This document shows positions 48,516-59,640 of a stretch of DNA of 64,000 nt, one piece after another. Position 1 is the first letter of the stretch. Every line of letters starts with the position of its first letter. Source of the stretch: Ancylostoma caninum (taxonomy: Eukaryota; Nematoda; Chromadorea; Rhabditida; Ancylostomatidae). The DNA is taken from contig JBAJFG010000066.1 of the NCBI GenBank assembly GCA_037903475.1, forward strand, positions 124,001 through 188,000, given 5' to 3'. The notes under the pieces are model-generated. The model did not search any database and was not told where the DNA came from. It saw only the letters and a program-made list of their open reading frames with translations. A program made the translations under genes and the position numbers.

Positions 48516-49435
48516 TTAGGTCGTCAAGTATGAAATGTCCGATTTTATGAGCGGTCAGTTTGACAGTCTCTATCTTCGAAGATTCACTAGATCTCTTCTC
48601 ATCTTCATTTCCATTATGAAGGTACATCCACTTCCTATCAAAATCACTTCCTGGATTTTTGATCAGTTCTCGAATTTTTGTTTGAAAGCATTTTTTGTAG
48701 AACTACTCAAAGACGAAAAATCGTATCGTTTTGGAACATAGGTTCCATTTTCCATCCGTTAGAGCTGAGAAAGGTGGGAACATCAGGGTAGTGTTAGGGG
48801 ACATTTGGCTAGTAAATGCACTGAAAAGCGTTTGCTTGGGAAGTTCCGCTCAGGTGACATGAAGCTCCAAAGTGAACCTTATGATGAACCTGGATATCGA
48901 TGAGGTGGAAGCCGTAGCCCAAGCGGATAGCAGTCAAACTAGGTCAGCGTAAGCAGCAAGGTGTGATCTTTATAATCCAATAATATTTAAGTACTCAAGG
49001 CAGTATGACCATTAAAAGTGGTTTGGTAAAGGAATTCTTCCCTGTTTGACCCTCAAAGATGGGTGCCAATTTTTGACCATTTTTCACAAATCCACGCCGC
49101 TTAAGCCAGGGCAGCAGGGGTGAGGACCAACCTGCCACTCACTGCACTGGGCAAACCTTGCTCTATTTGATCACAACTCCTTTGAGGGATTAGCTCACTT
49201 CTTGCTGGAGAAAATGTTCAATTTTCAACATGATGTTGAAAACGCTCTTCTCCAATTGATTGCTACTAGCTTTCCACGTTTCCAAGCTGTTGGCGCAATC
49301 AAGCTGCAGTTAAGATGGCAAGACTGTGGGGATAGTATACGAGCATATTCGGATATCTTATACTGCATCTTGCTTCAGAAACAAAACTCGAAAACTTCTC
49401 ATCCAAAATCAGACATTTCGTACTTGACGACCTAA
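48516..49435 (+). mobile_element. Deleted mariner remnant, 920 bp
   Basis: Inverted termini TTAGGTCGTCAAGTA(t/c)GAAA, TA on both sides (48514-48515, 49436-49437). Inside, plus strand, decayed transposase pieces can be read: LGKFRSGDMKLQSEPYDEPG (helix-turn-helix hinge, about 48830-48900), LDIDEVEAVAQADSSQT (next frame, about 48889), and LAHFLLEKMFNFQHDVENAL plus LRWQDC near 49190-49340 (C-terminus). The catalytic middle (DE.W, HDNA.PH, PSDY) is missing, so this is a frameshifted, core-deleted copy of a family different from the 4434 element. Confidence 0.88.
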
Positions 49436-49437
49436 TA

Positions 49438-51528
49438 AAAATACAGGCTGCGTGACAAAAGGTACGCTGCTGGTCTGTGATTGGTCGATTCATTGCGCGT
49501 CACGGGTGCAGCCTTCTTCATGTGCGCGTCACGGGTGCAGCCTTCTCAGGTATGAGCAGTTCTGCGTAGATATGGATAACTTTTATAAGCTTGATAGAGA
49601 CAGATGAGTGTTTTCGGAAGCCGCAAACTATGAGAAGGTGGCCACCGATGTCATTTAGTGCGTCGAATTTGAAGAAACAACCTGAACTTGAAAAGCGTAT
49701 GCGTGCGGCGCGGTCGCGTCGCGACGTACGCCTTGACCGCCACCCAAAAATACACACAAGGCGGAAGGGCTCGGTCTGAACCACTTCAAACTGGACCTTG
49801 CTGCCTGCGCCCTTTCGGTCGTCCACGTGCACGCACGCCAGGTTTTTGCTCCCTGGAGGATAAAATCTTTCGAAGCTTCACCTTGGCCAGTCCTAGCGGT
49901 TGTTACGCACCTGATCTCCTTTGAGTCTTCGAGGCGCTTGCCTACTCCGCGCTGGAGCACTAATTAGCAGGAGATGATGAAGAGAAGTCGACGCGTATTA
50001 CTCCTCCCCTCTCAGCAGGAAAAAAGGCGACCTCCCACTTCAACATGCGAAATTTCGTCCTCCTCATTTCGCTCTGTCTCTATGCATAAACAGCATAAAA
50101 ATTTCCTTGATTACTCTTTAAATAAGAATCGTCCGTGTGAAAATAAAATGGGAATTGTAATTGGTCAATAAATCTATAAAATTATGATCAGTTACTAAAA
50201 TAATGGATGAGGACAGCTCCATTCTCCTTGATAGTCCATCCTCACACATTGAACTCTGCTAATTAGCGATGCCTGCGCCTGGAATAATCCCTCGTCATAG
50301 CCTTCAGTGCCCAAGCATGCTTAACCAGCAGACCAGAATAAGCCTTATCACTTCAATTTTATTTACTCTCCAACGCTCGTGTTGCGACAATGAAAATGAA
50401 GGGACGAGATCTGTGTTTTGACGGAACGGTGTGAGAGCAAGGTTGTTTCGCTAGAAATCCTTCGTATGTGTGGCATTTTTCACTAATCTGCGTTCGAATC
50501 TCGCCGCGTAGCAGCCTTTGAATTGTCGCTGAAACTCCGATCTATTTCATGCTAACCGTCACCGCCATCACCCACTACTGCACGTAAGGTTCCAGCCTTG
50601 TGTGAATAATAATGGCCGTCTTTCTTATTTTCGCTAAGAATGCACTGGCAACCCAGATTAGCTGCTATTTCGAGGAAGAACGGCATTAGCACCTGTATGT
50701 ACTTCCATACGCAAGAATAGACGCTAAGTGCAGCACTAACACTGTGCTGTCTATTCATCCTACAAATCTCTTTGAGGTGCTGGGCGGATCGAGCTAATTT
50801 TCACTGTTATGAACTCAAAAAAACACGTATTTTATTTGCTATGTACTAAAATTCACTACCAACTAGTGCTTCTACATTATTGGTAGAGGGGGCGTTGATG
50901 GATAAATTTGTGATGAAACCAAAAGAGAACGAAATTCTAGACAGAATATTTCCGCCTACGTCATACATATTTCCACGACGCTGCTCTTTTTAATGTGTCG
51001 CATTCCCCATTTGTCAACGATTTCGAAAATTGTAGACACTAGACGGCTGGCAGTAAGTGCACAACAGATGCTATGCCTTGTACTTAGGACTGAATAACCT
51101 ATTAGATGCGATTAAAGTGAAATATTCATTTTAGATAAGTCGAAAATTTAAGTGATCGGATGATTTTTACGTAGGTTTCTAAAATTTTAAGTAAAGAATT
51201 TGGATTAATCGGTTTCTATTCAGCACTAAATAAACTGTATTCCCTTATCGAAAAATTCGATCTTTCTGTGGAAGCTGCGGCAAACGTCGATAATAAGGCG
51301 AGATGTGAAAACAAAATGGGATATCTGACCAAACTGGATCCCAGTTGGGCAGAATTTTAGAAAGATTGAAGTCTATCAAAGGCTACACGTAGATCCGAAT
51401 AATCAAAACGTATATGCGAAAAACAAAGGATCAAGTGTGAACTAGTTCGAAATTTTACGAATTAATTCGGCAGAAGTTGGATACCCTACTTACTCTAGAG
51501 AAAAAAGGATAAACAGCGCCCTTACGCG
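49438..51528. other. Intergenic repeat-like DNA
   Basis: Contains a 23-bp direct repeat gcgcgtcacgggtgcagcct (49496 and 49524) and a GC-richer block 49690-49980 with overlapping open frames on both strands, typical of repeat DNA. No gene supported. Confidence 0.4.
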
Positions 51529-51684
51529 TCACTGCAACCCGGTGATGTGAACGACGGGAACCACCAAATTTGGATCGCTTGCATTGTGAACCGTCTTCCG
51601 AACCAGCATGACTGTGTTTTCTTCCTCATCCTCTTCGTTTTTTTTACTCCTTTTCAGACTTTTAAGATTCAAATCTGTTGTTTC
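51529..51684 (-). CDS. Candidate terminal exon (51 residues, unrecognised)
   Basis: After an AG (tttcgag|G, 51685/51684) the frame reads ETTDLNLKSLKRSKKNEEDE, then VMLVRKTVHNASDPNLVVPV, ending HITGLQ and TGA at 51529. The acidic run and the clean end suggest a C-terminus. No partner exon was found upstream, where a foldback element (51736-51994) begins only 51 bases away, so the gene may be disrupted or this may be chance. Confidence 0.28.
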   Translation of the reverse strand, partial: ETTDLNLKSLKRSKKNEEDEEENTVMLVRKTVHNASDPNLVVPVVHITGLQ

Positions 51685-51735
51685 CTCGAAATCACACCGG
51701 TTTCGTGGGCATATACCCTTGTGACTCTGGTGTAC

Positions 51736-51994
51736 GTACTCTGGTGATTGTGCAACACGAACGCAGCCCGAACGGCGTAATGGTTCGAGTAGAAACCCTA
51801 GCAGCAACGGTTCCCAGTTGCTGCCATCCTCCCCTCGATCACTGTCATCCCTCAGCAATTGCTGCAAAAGGGACGAGAGCTTGAGCAGCAATAGAGGGGA
51901 GAATGGCAGCAACTGGCAACCGTTGCCACTAGGGTTTCTACTTGAACCATTACGCCTTTCGGGCTGCGTTCGTGCTGCACAGTCACCAGAGTAC
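51736..51994. repeat. Foldback element with 100-bp arms
   Basis: 51736-51835 and 51895-51994 are inverted copies differing at only a few positions (gtactctggtga ... ctgccatcctcccct). The loop is 59 bases. No clear target duplication; ctctggtg is repeated just outside the left arm. Confidence 0.9.
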
Positions 51995-51998
51995 AAGC

Positions 51999-53276
51999 TG
52001 GATGTGCGTAATTGCGAGGTTCATTATTTACGGCCAATTTTATGATTTTTACGATTTACGACTCACGATAGGGAGAAAAAGCCCAAATTCCGTGAAAAAA
52101 AATCACAAATGATGACACTGAAGAAATCCGACTTGGCGCTAGTGACTAGTCATGAAATTGTAGATCGTTGGTCGATGCGGCATGCACGTATAAGTCTTGC
52201 TTTGTTCCCCACCGTGCACATGTAGTCCTAGGGAAAATTCGGAAGGTTACCGCAGGGAATGGAGTATTCAGGACTGCATCTAACCTCATCAGCACCAGAA
52301 CGTCCTCTTACCAGTCATTCGTGTGGAAAGTGCACATCGCTTCGTCCTCTATCGGGGAACGTACATATCAATCGAACTTGCCCCACTTCACCGGTGAACG
52401 CTCACAGATTTTTGAACAGCGTCACATGATAGTTTTCGCAGTTCGACGACCCCAAAGAACGTAGTGCGTGCACTCATTAACACTTGGGCAAATCGTTTGT
52501 ACATAGAAGCTTTGAGGTTTATAGCTGCTCCTGATTTCCAGACATTCCCCACTCAATATCGCTCAATCCCTCCCGATCATTTTCTGTTCTCTCGTCTACA
52601 CAGTGCAAAGGTGGGGTGCCCTTTTACTGTACTGTACTGTTCAGTCTACTATCGATAGCTTGCCACGTCTGCCTAATCTCACGACAACAGTCTCTACTTA
52701 ACAGTCGGACTTCTGCCAGCCTGAGTCCTCTTCTTGCCTTTAAATTTACCGACCTTGATATTTTCACGGATTCTCAGACAGAAGCACCTTCATGAGAACT
52801 AATAAATTCACAGAACCGTCAAGTCCTTGTAGTACCAGAGGAACAGCGCTTTTTGTCGCTTCCGTGCGTTTTTTTTTGCCTTCTCATGAATATTTCAGCC
52901 TAAGCGGCATGTTTAACAAAGGATATGTTTCGCCATTTTTGACAGGTGCTAATGAGTGGAGCTCCTATCTCGTATACTTGTTCCGGTTCCGTCCCCTTCA
53001 TCACCCTTCGCGTATCCACAGAATTATCCCGTTGTACCAATCAGTATTGAAAAAGGCGCTGAAATATTCAAAGGCAGCACCCGTCGAAATTCTCGAGGCC
53101 GAGAACTCCTAGTGGTGACGCACACTGGCAGTCCATCATAAATGTTGAACGAATACAAGGAATCTAGACTTGCCTATGAAGAAATCCGAATCGCAATCGT
53201 GAACCTGGACTCGCCACATGCTGCTGCTTTCGCAGCGACGACGCGCCAGCTAACAAAGACTCATCATATTCGCAAG
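51999..53276. other. Intergenic, nothing recognised
   Basis: No inverted repeat, RNA gene or splice-supported exon was noticed. Confidence 0.4.
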
Positions 53277-53348
53277 CGCGTATGACCGCGCCTGTGTCAT
53301 AGCGGGACTCACGGGTGTCCCGCTATGACACAGGCGCGGTCATACGCG
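53277..53348. repeat. Perfect 32-bp-stem hairpin
   Basis: 53277-53308 (cgcgtatgaccgcgcctgtg...) is exactly complementary to 53317-53348, with an 8-base loop tcacgggt. Perfect pairing over 32 bases implies a young foldback or ongoing correction. Confidence 0.97.
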
Positions 53349-53518
53349 TGGAGCTCGACAAGAAGCACGGAAGAAGGCATCCCAATTTTCGCGAGTTTGC
53401 CGCTATTTCACTTTTAGATATGAGTTCTAGGACCGTGAAAACTCCAAAATCAAATAGAACCTCAGACTTGAAGATTTGAGCGGGTGCTGCCTTTGAATGC
53501 GCTTTACCTGGCACACTA

Positions 53519-53733
53519 GATGCGCGCGTCAGTTGCGTGGCGGACTCACGCATCCGTTTGCAAAGGATTCTCCATGAACATGGGTCGACGTGGCATCCAT
53601 ACGGAATCGACCGATTTCTGCCGTATCCGGACCGTTATCCGGTGCTAAAAACGCTGAAAAGGGTCCGGATAAGGGATAGGCCTCGGATAACGGCTAAGCG
53701 GATAGCCGTACACGCACAATCCTTTCATCCCTG
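53519..53733 (-). mobile_element. hAT-like end with TATCCG motifs and dispersed GACGC motif
   Basis: On the minus strand it begins CAGGGATGAAAGGATTGTGC (53733) and carries repeated TATCCG. The right part (53519-53580) shares gcaaacggatgcgtg with 61571-61590. Probably two repeats joined. Confidence 0.4.
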
Positions 53734-53872
53734 ATTCATAGCGTGGATGAAAATGCTGTCACGAAGGCACAAACGCGTGTGTCTACGCTGCGTCACCTCC
53801 TCGAATGGGCCTGTCCTCTATCACATAAACGTATACGCGTCGAACGCACGCAGCTAGTATATTAAATCGCCC

Positions 53873-54311
53873 TTAAAGGCAGAGGGCCACCTCGGTCTGC
53901 CTGTTGGATTTACCAACATATCCTAGACCTTCTCATCATGTTGATCCCTGGGATGTACATCAACAGGCACAGAAGCGAGTACATCAACAGGCACAGAAGC
54001 GACGAAATACCCATTTTTGAAAGGCACGAACTGGGTAAAAATTTGGAGCCCGGAGGCGGATCGCTCCAAGCTGTGTCGGCTGCCTGCCACGGCTGCCGCG
54101 GCGGTCAACGAGTCTTCGCGTGTCCAATCGATAAGATCAACGGCTTCACATGTCAACTCGGGTTGGCAAACTGTTACAGACCCCGTTCTGGAAGACGGGT
54201 TCATAGACCATTCTGAGACAATTTATGTATACCGTTGGAACCATCGCGCCGAGTAGATGCAGAATGTGCTGTTAGCTGAACTACGAAAATGAGGTGGACC
54301 CCTGCCTTTAA
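53873..54311. mobile_element. TTAA-flanked MITE, copy 1
   Basis: Left end TTAAAGGCAGAGGGCCACCT (53873), right end the inverted form AGGTGGACCCCTGCCTTTAA (54311). It contains a direct repeat gtacatcaacaggcacagaa (53954 and 53979). It shares ends with the copies at 55170 and 55582. Confidence 0.8.
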
Positions 54312-55169
54312 TACGTCGAGCACACAGCCTGGAGTCATCTCATCGCATCGTATCATCTTCCCTTAGCAGATTTATTGAGGAACGCATTGAGGTGATCTTA
54401 CAACAAGTATCAATTCCTTCAGAAGGAACGCCTGGGGAGTGTATTACTCAAAATCCCTTGCCTCCCCCCCGTCTGACTCCGCTCACATGCTTCCCAAGAG
54501 TTTTGAGATCGAAGATAGTTTTTCTACTGTTCTGCAGTGAATCACGATCTCAGGAATGGTCGTGAGGTGGAGCGGTGCTCTTGAGAAACTCGGTGATTTG
54601 TTTATGGTAGCCGTCAAGCGGTACCGTCCAAATCGTGTTCTGTGCCAGTTGAGCGGCTTTTTACAATGAGTTCACATCCTGGCGAGGTGTCGGAAAAGTC
54701 TTCGTTTCGAAACGAATGCTGAACTGAATAGTTATATTTACATAGGTTGAAATTGCGAGTAGAGCTACTTTTTCTACCTTCACCTTTTGCGAACCGCCTT
54801 CAGCTAGGATTTTTTTCCTGAAAGTTGTAGTCCGTTTGAAGACGTAGCGTGCAAGAACGTTAGTGTGATGAAAAAAAAAAGATGTTTTGTTTCTTCTCGA
54901 GCAGCGGTGTTTTGACCATCAATAGCTTTTCATCCATTACGTTTCCGAACGCATGTCAATTATTGTCACAGTTGGCGCACGAGCATTTCTGTGTTTGCTT
55001 TCCCAAACATTTTTTAATACACCACCGAAACTACGGGAAACTTCTCTTTCAGAGCTTCTTGTGCCAGAAGAGGTGTTTCAGTCCCTGTAATCAACATGAA
55101 TTGACGTGGTATTTCTTGGAGAAACCTCACTTTTTTATTACCATTATTGATACTCAAGTATGAAGGCAT
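54312..55169. other. Spacer between TTAA elements
   Basis: Unremarkable; one 93-codon open stretch (54882-55163) lacks other support. Confidence 0.4.
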
Positions 55170-55585
55170 TTAAAGGCAGTATGCCACCTCGTTTTCGTGT
55201 CTGAGCTTTTACCAGATTCTGAATCTCCTCGACACGCTGAATCCAACGGTACACCTAAAATGTTACAAAAGGTCTTTAAACCCTACTTTTAAACGTTTTT
55301 CGGGACGGTGTTTGTAACAGTTTGCCTAGCTGAGTGGAGCCGTTGACCTCATCGATCGGACATGTCTAGACGTGTTGGCCAAGGCTGCAGACGTGGCGGG
55401 CAGCCAGAACATTCACGGACCGCTCCGCCCAGGTGGTCCGTGAACTGCACTTTCGGACCCTCCGAAAACGGGGTTTTCGTCATTTTTATGAGCTTTGACG
55501 CACATCTTTGGAATTAGCGTGACAAGGAAGTCTAGATTTTGTTGGTATTCTCAGCCCACGAAACGAGGTGACACACTGCCTTTAA
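55170..55585. mobile_element. TTAA-flanked MITE, copy 2
   Basis: TTAAAGGCAGTATGCCACCT continuing CGTTTTCGTG at the left, matched by the inverted cacgaaacgaggtgacacac...TTAA at the right. The inverted repeat of about 30 bp has two or three mismatches. Length 416 bp including both TTAA. Confidence 0.88.
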
Positions 55586-56397
55586 AGGCAGTGTCCAGGC
55601 AGGATCTTCTCTATTAGTATAATCTGTCCGAAACGACGAGTCCGCCCACGCACGCGGGGAACGAGAGGCGGCGCGGCTGGGACGGATGCTGTTGGCTGCC
55701 ACGTCGTCCATGTCACAGCCAAATCATTAGTCGATACCATGAAGATAACGATGAAACGTGATACGCAGATTAGAGATGATGACGTGGAGTGCTGGCAAAC
55801 GTGGCAGCTTCTTCGTGGCGGCGATCCCCGCGTGCGTGGGCGGACTCGTAGTTTCGGACAGCCTATACCCAAACCGATCCAGCACCCGCTCCTCCCCTTC
55901 GAGGATTGTGTGAAAACATATTATGTCTCGTATAAGATTGTCGAGACATGTTTTACTGCCTAACAGTCTGATCCCTCTGCGTTCTCTAATGCTGCGAACG
56001 GCTCTCCCATCAACATGTATCAACTTGTTCAACACGTATCCTTAAGTTTGACAACTATTTTAATCGATACTGCGCTAGAATTTCGCCCCGGATTTTGGAA
56101 ATAACAGGTTATTAGAAAAAATATCAATCAACGTAAAGGAGTTGTGGATGTTCCTCTGCATGTTTTACAGTAATGATAAGCTGGTTTGCCCAGAATACGA
56201 AAGTTCGATGAGCCTCAGTCCCTCGTTTTCATTTTCCACCGGACAACTCGTCCACACCGTTACTTTCAACCTTCTAAAAGCCACAAAGTTCAAGGTTTCT
56301 GTGGGTAAAACCTATACAGTTGCAATCAGCTCGTCGTGTAGAGTAAGAGTGTGGCAGATTTAGAATATCGAAATTTTTGCCTGGCCACTGCCTTTAA
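55582..56397. mobile_element. TTAA-flanked MITE, copy 3, abutting copy 2
   Basis: Starts at the same TTAA (55582-55585) that ends copy 2. Termini TTAAAGGCAGTG(t/g)CCAGGCA are inverted at both ends. It carries a nested 37-bp inverted pair (55624-55660 / 55825-55861, gtccgcccacgcacgcgggga, one mismatch). Confidence 0.85.
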
Positions 56398-59300
56398 GGA
56401 CGGGATGCATCATTTGAGAGATGAGTAATCTCACAACCATGAGTATGATTGGTATAATTACTAACGGGTATCGGTGAGACAAGGCCGAAATTGTTATGCA
56501 TGAAGGGTTTTTTTACCCAATATGAGTAGCGGTGCCCACAGATTACGGTCGAAAAATCACCCCTGAAGCACTGAATCATAACGCCCTTGTGCGTAAAGTT
56601 CATCAGCCGCTCAACGTCAGGTGAACTTTTTATATAATACAACTGTTTCACAATAACGTATTCGTAAACAACGGAGTGCGATCGCCGCCATTCCTGAAAA
56701 AACTACTGGAAAGGTAAAAGCTCGCGCAAAAACAAAGGATGAGCTTGATCCACACTGCTTTGACATTCTTTAATTTTGGCTATAGTGATGCTGTCCTGTC
56801 GCGGTCTAATCAGCCACAATTCCTTGGCTTACGATCCCAACATTCCGACAAAAGAAGTCGCTCACCGTGATCCTTGCCCACTACAACACTTAGCAGAAAA
56901 TAGCCTCCTCTCCCTTGATGTTTTTACATGAACAACATTTTTAGAAGTGTTCAACTATTCTGTTAAATAGAGCATGGTCAGGGGAGGATTGGTAACGCCC
57001 GCACACACATGCTCCGTTTTTATTAGCACCGCATGCTTTTGTCTTCTAATCCGCAATGTAACCGGTAATACAGCGGTTTACCCGAATTAGCACACGTCCA
57101 TCATTAATAGCTCTCCCCTTTCCTCATTTGACAACTCGGTTCCGCTCAGAGAAGGGACTACCTCGTGTGCTACGCTTCAGGTGAGACCTATATTCAATTA
57201 TTGTACATTATATAGGGATTATATTCATATGATGACACATGACTATGCTGAATGGCCTCACGGCATTGTCTTAAAGTTGTCTTCGAAACTATTCTGACGG
57301 ATTTTCGTTTCTGCCAAAAACGCGCTTTTCTTCCTCTGCTGCTGCTTTGCTCATTCTTATTAAAACAGAGAAGACTCATGAAATGCTACATTTGCGCCCT
57401 TGTGTCCATAGCAGTTTTTTCATCTGCTGAGCCAACTTCGCTTTGACCACATTCGTTGACTCAGACATACCAGAGCCCACCTGCATCAATGGGTTTACCC
57501 AGTGTAATCATATTAGGACCGTACAAATTTACCCATAATTAACCTATGCGTCAATACATTTACCTCTGGAAATCTCAATTATATGCACTTATGCATCCAA
57601 ACCTATGAATTGGAGTGGCATGTCATCTGCGCTCCAACCGCTAAAATAGGTTCAGTTTGACAGCTGTTTAGCTGCCATATGGCTGCTAATATTGTAGTTT
57701 GCAATCCAGTTAGTGTTCGGTTGCTGAGTGATTGTCAAAAGAATGCGTTGCACTTGAACAGCAAGTGGATGACCGCCGTGCAGGAGTCCTGTACCGGAAT
57801 GGCATCCGAAACTCGCCCGCTTTCAGTTCGGAACGCAGAATTCCGTTCCAGTCCCTGGAATGTCTGGGGAGCTAATTGCTTTCTTAGCTTGCAGCTCAGG
57901 TCATTGCGCCTTCTGCGGGAAAAACGTTAACTATATTTTTTTCTTCGTGCGAAACATTCTGTGTGCAAAATAAACAGCTCATTCGTGTGAAAACGTCAGC
58001 AAACCAGACGATGCAACAAAAATAGTGATGTGTTCTGAGATAATGGAGAATTCCGCATGACGATTGGAGCGACCAGCAGACAGTGTTCCGCATTACTTTC
58101 GATCTGAGGATTTTTTCAGAACCGGAATTGTGAGGGCACGCTAGTCACAATTGCACACATCGTTCTTTGTAGGGCCGGAGTCCACTACTGCGCGGAGGCT
58201 CCATCCCTCACTGATTTACCCTATATTTCAAGCACATATGAAGCATAGCGCTTTTATTCACATGTACACGAATATTAATGGAGGACGCACTCTTCTCCCC
58301 CCCCCCCCTTCCGCCCTAAGAGTGGGTCGCGTAATTTTTGAAATTACTTTAGAAAACAAATAAAAATCTCGTGTCAGTTTATTTTTAATTGTTTAGTTTC
58401 GTTAGCATTTTTTTGGAAAATACTTGTCACTTTTTCTTTACTACAACTAAAATTTCTTTATTCTATTTTCCGGTGTTTTTGCTTGCAAGTTGACTGCTGC
58501 TATAAACTGCGCCTTCATGCGTGACGTATGCGAGCAAAACAGTGCAACGCAAACCTGGTCTTCAAACAGAGCTATCCTTGAGGAACGTACTGCGCACACT
58601 TCAACTGTGGCTAACCCATTTATTTGTTTATTTATTTATTCACCTCTTTTATTACGATAGCACAGAATGTGTGTGGTTTTCTCCGCCAAGAGTTTAGCGG
58701 ATTTGTTCATGCACCCATCGAGTAGAGTGGTTCACCCGTCGCCGATTTCCTTCGAATCCCATCGTTGAAATGAATAGAATAAATAATAAAATAAAGATAA
58801 TGAATAGTAATAAATAAAAAAACCCATTTAGCAACCCAAACTTGAACTTGCTCAAAAAGAGGCAAGAAGCTAGTACTCAAACAGTTCGAGGGGATCAAAG
58901 ACTGCAAAGAGTCAAAAACCCTCCATAAATACCTCTTTTTGGGGAGAGTTAGAAGGAAGCATGCGTTGCGGTGTAGGACATGTCAAAATACTCAGGCATT
59001 CACGCAGTTTAGGCCGCATGTCATTTCACCATGTCATCTCATCCGATTCTTTAAAACGGCTGGGGTCAGGCTGCTATTTGATCGCTGTCCGCTTCTCATG
59101 TTGGAATCAAATAACAGTCAAATAGCGACCGAATAGTAATTTAACAACAACCCAATAACACTCAAATAGCACAATAACCCCGCTCATTTAAATAAGCGGA
59201 GACATGCTGCTCTGATTGGTGGGGTGCTAGGTTTCTCTTGCAAAGTGGGCAACAGACGGGTATTTAGCATTTGGTATTTGCCAGAAGTCCCATATTCGCA

Positions 59301-59640
59301 AGGATGCTCCGCCCTGTCTCTCTGTAAAATAATGGACTCGAAAATGGCTGTTTCGCACATCTTGCTAATTATCATATACCAGCCTGATCGTCCGGCTAAC
59401 GCCGGACTCTCAGGCTTCTTCTCATGCTCGCTTCGCTCGCATATTTTCATTGTCCTCAGATAAGATTAGTGCAGGCGGATGAAAAGACACTATCCACAGA
59501 GAAGTATTCTTTACCGCGGTTCATGGAACCATTTACCTACTATGGACAGCTCCTTTCTAACAATTTGTGGTAACGCATTTCAGATCGCTGTGGTGGACGT
59601 AAAAAGTAAAAATTGACCGAGTAAGTTCAATCTGGGACTG
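56398..59640. other. Intergenic region without supported genes
   Basis: C12 tract at 58297; small hairpin gtccggc-taac-gccggac at about 59391-59408. Nothing else recognised. Confidence 0.4.
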
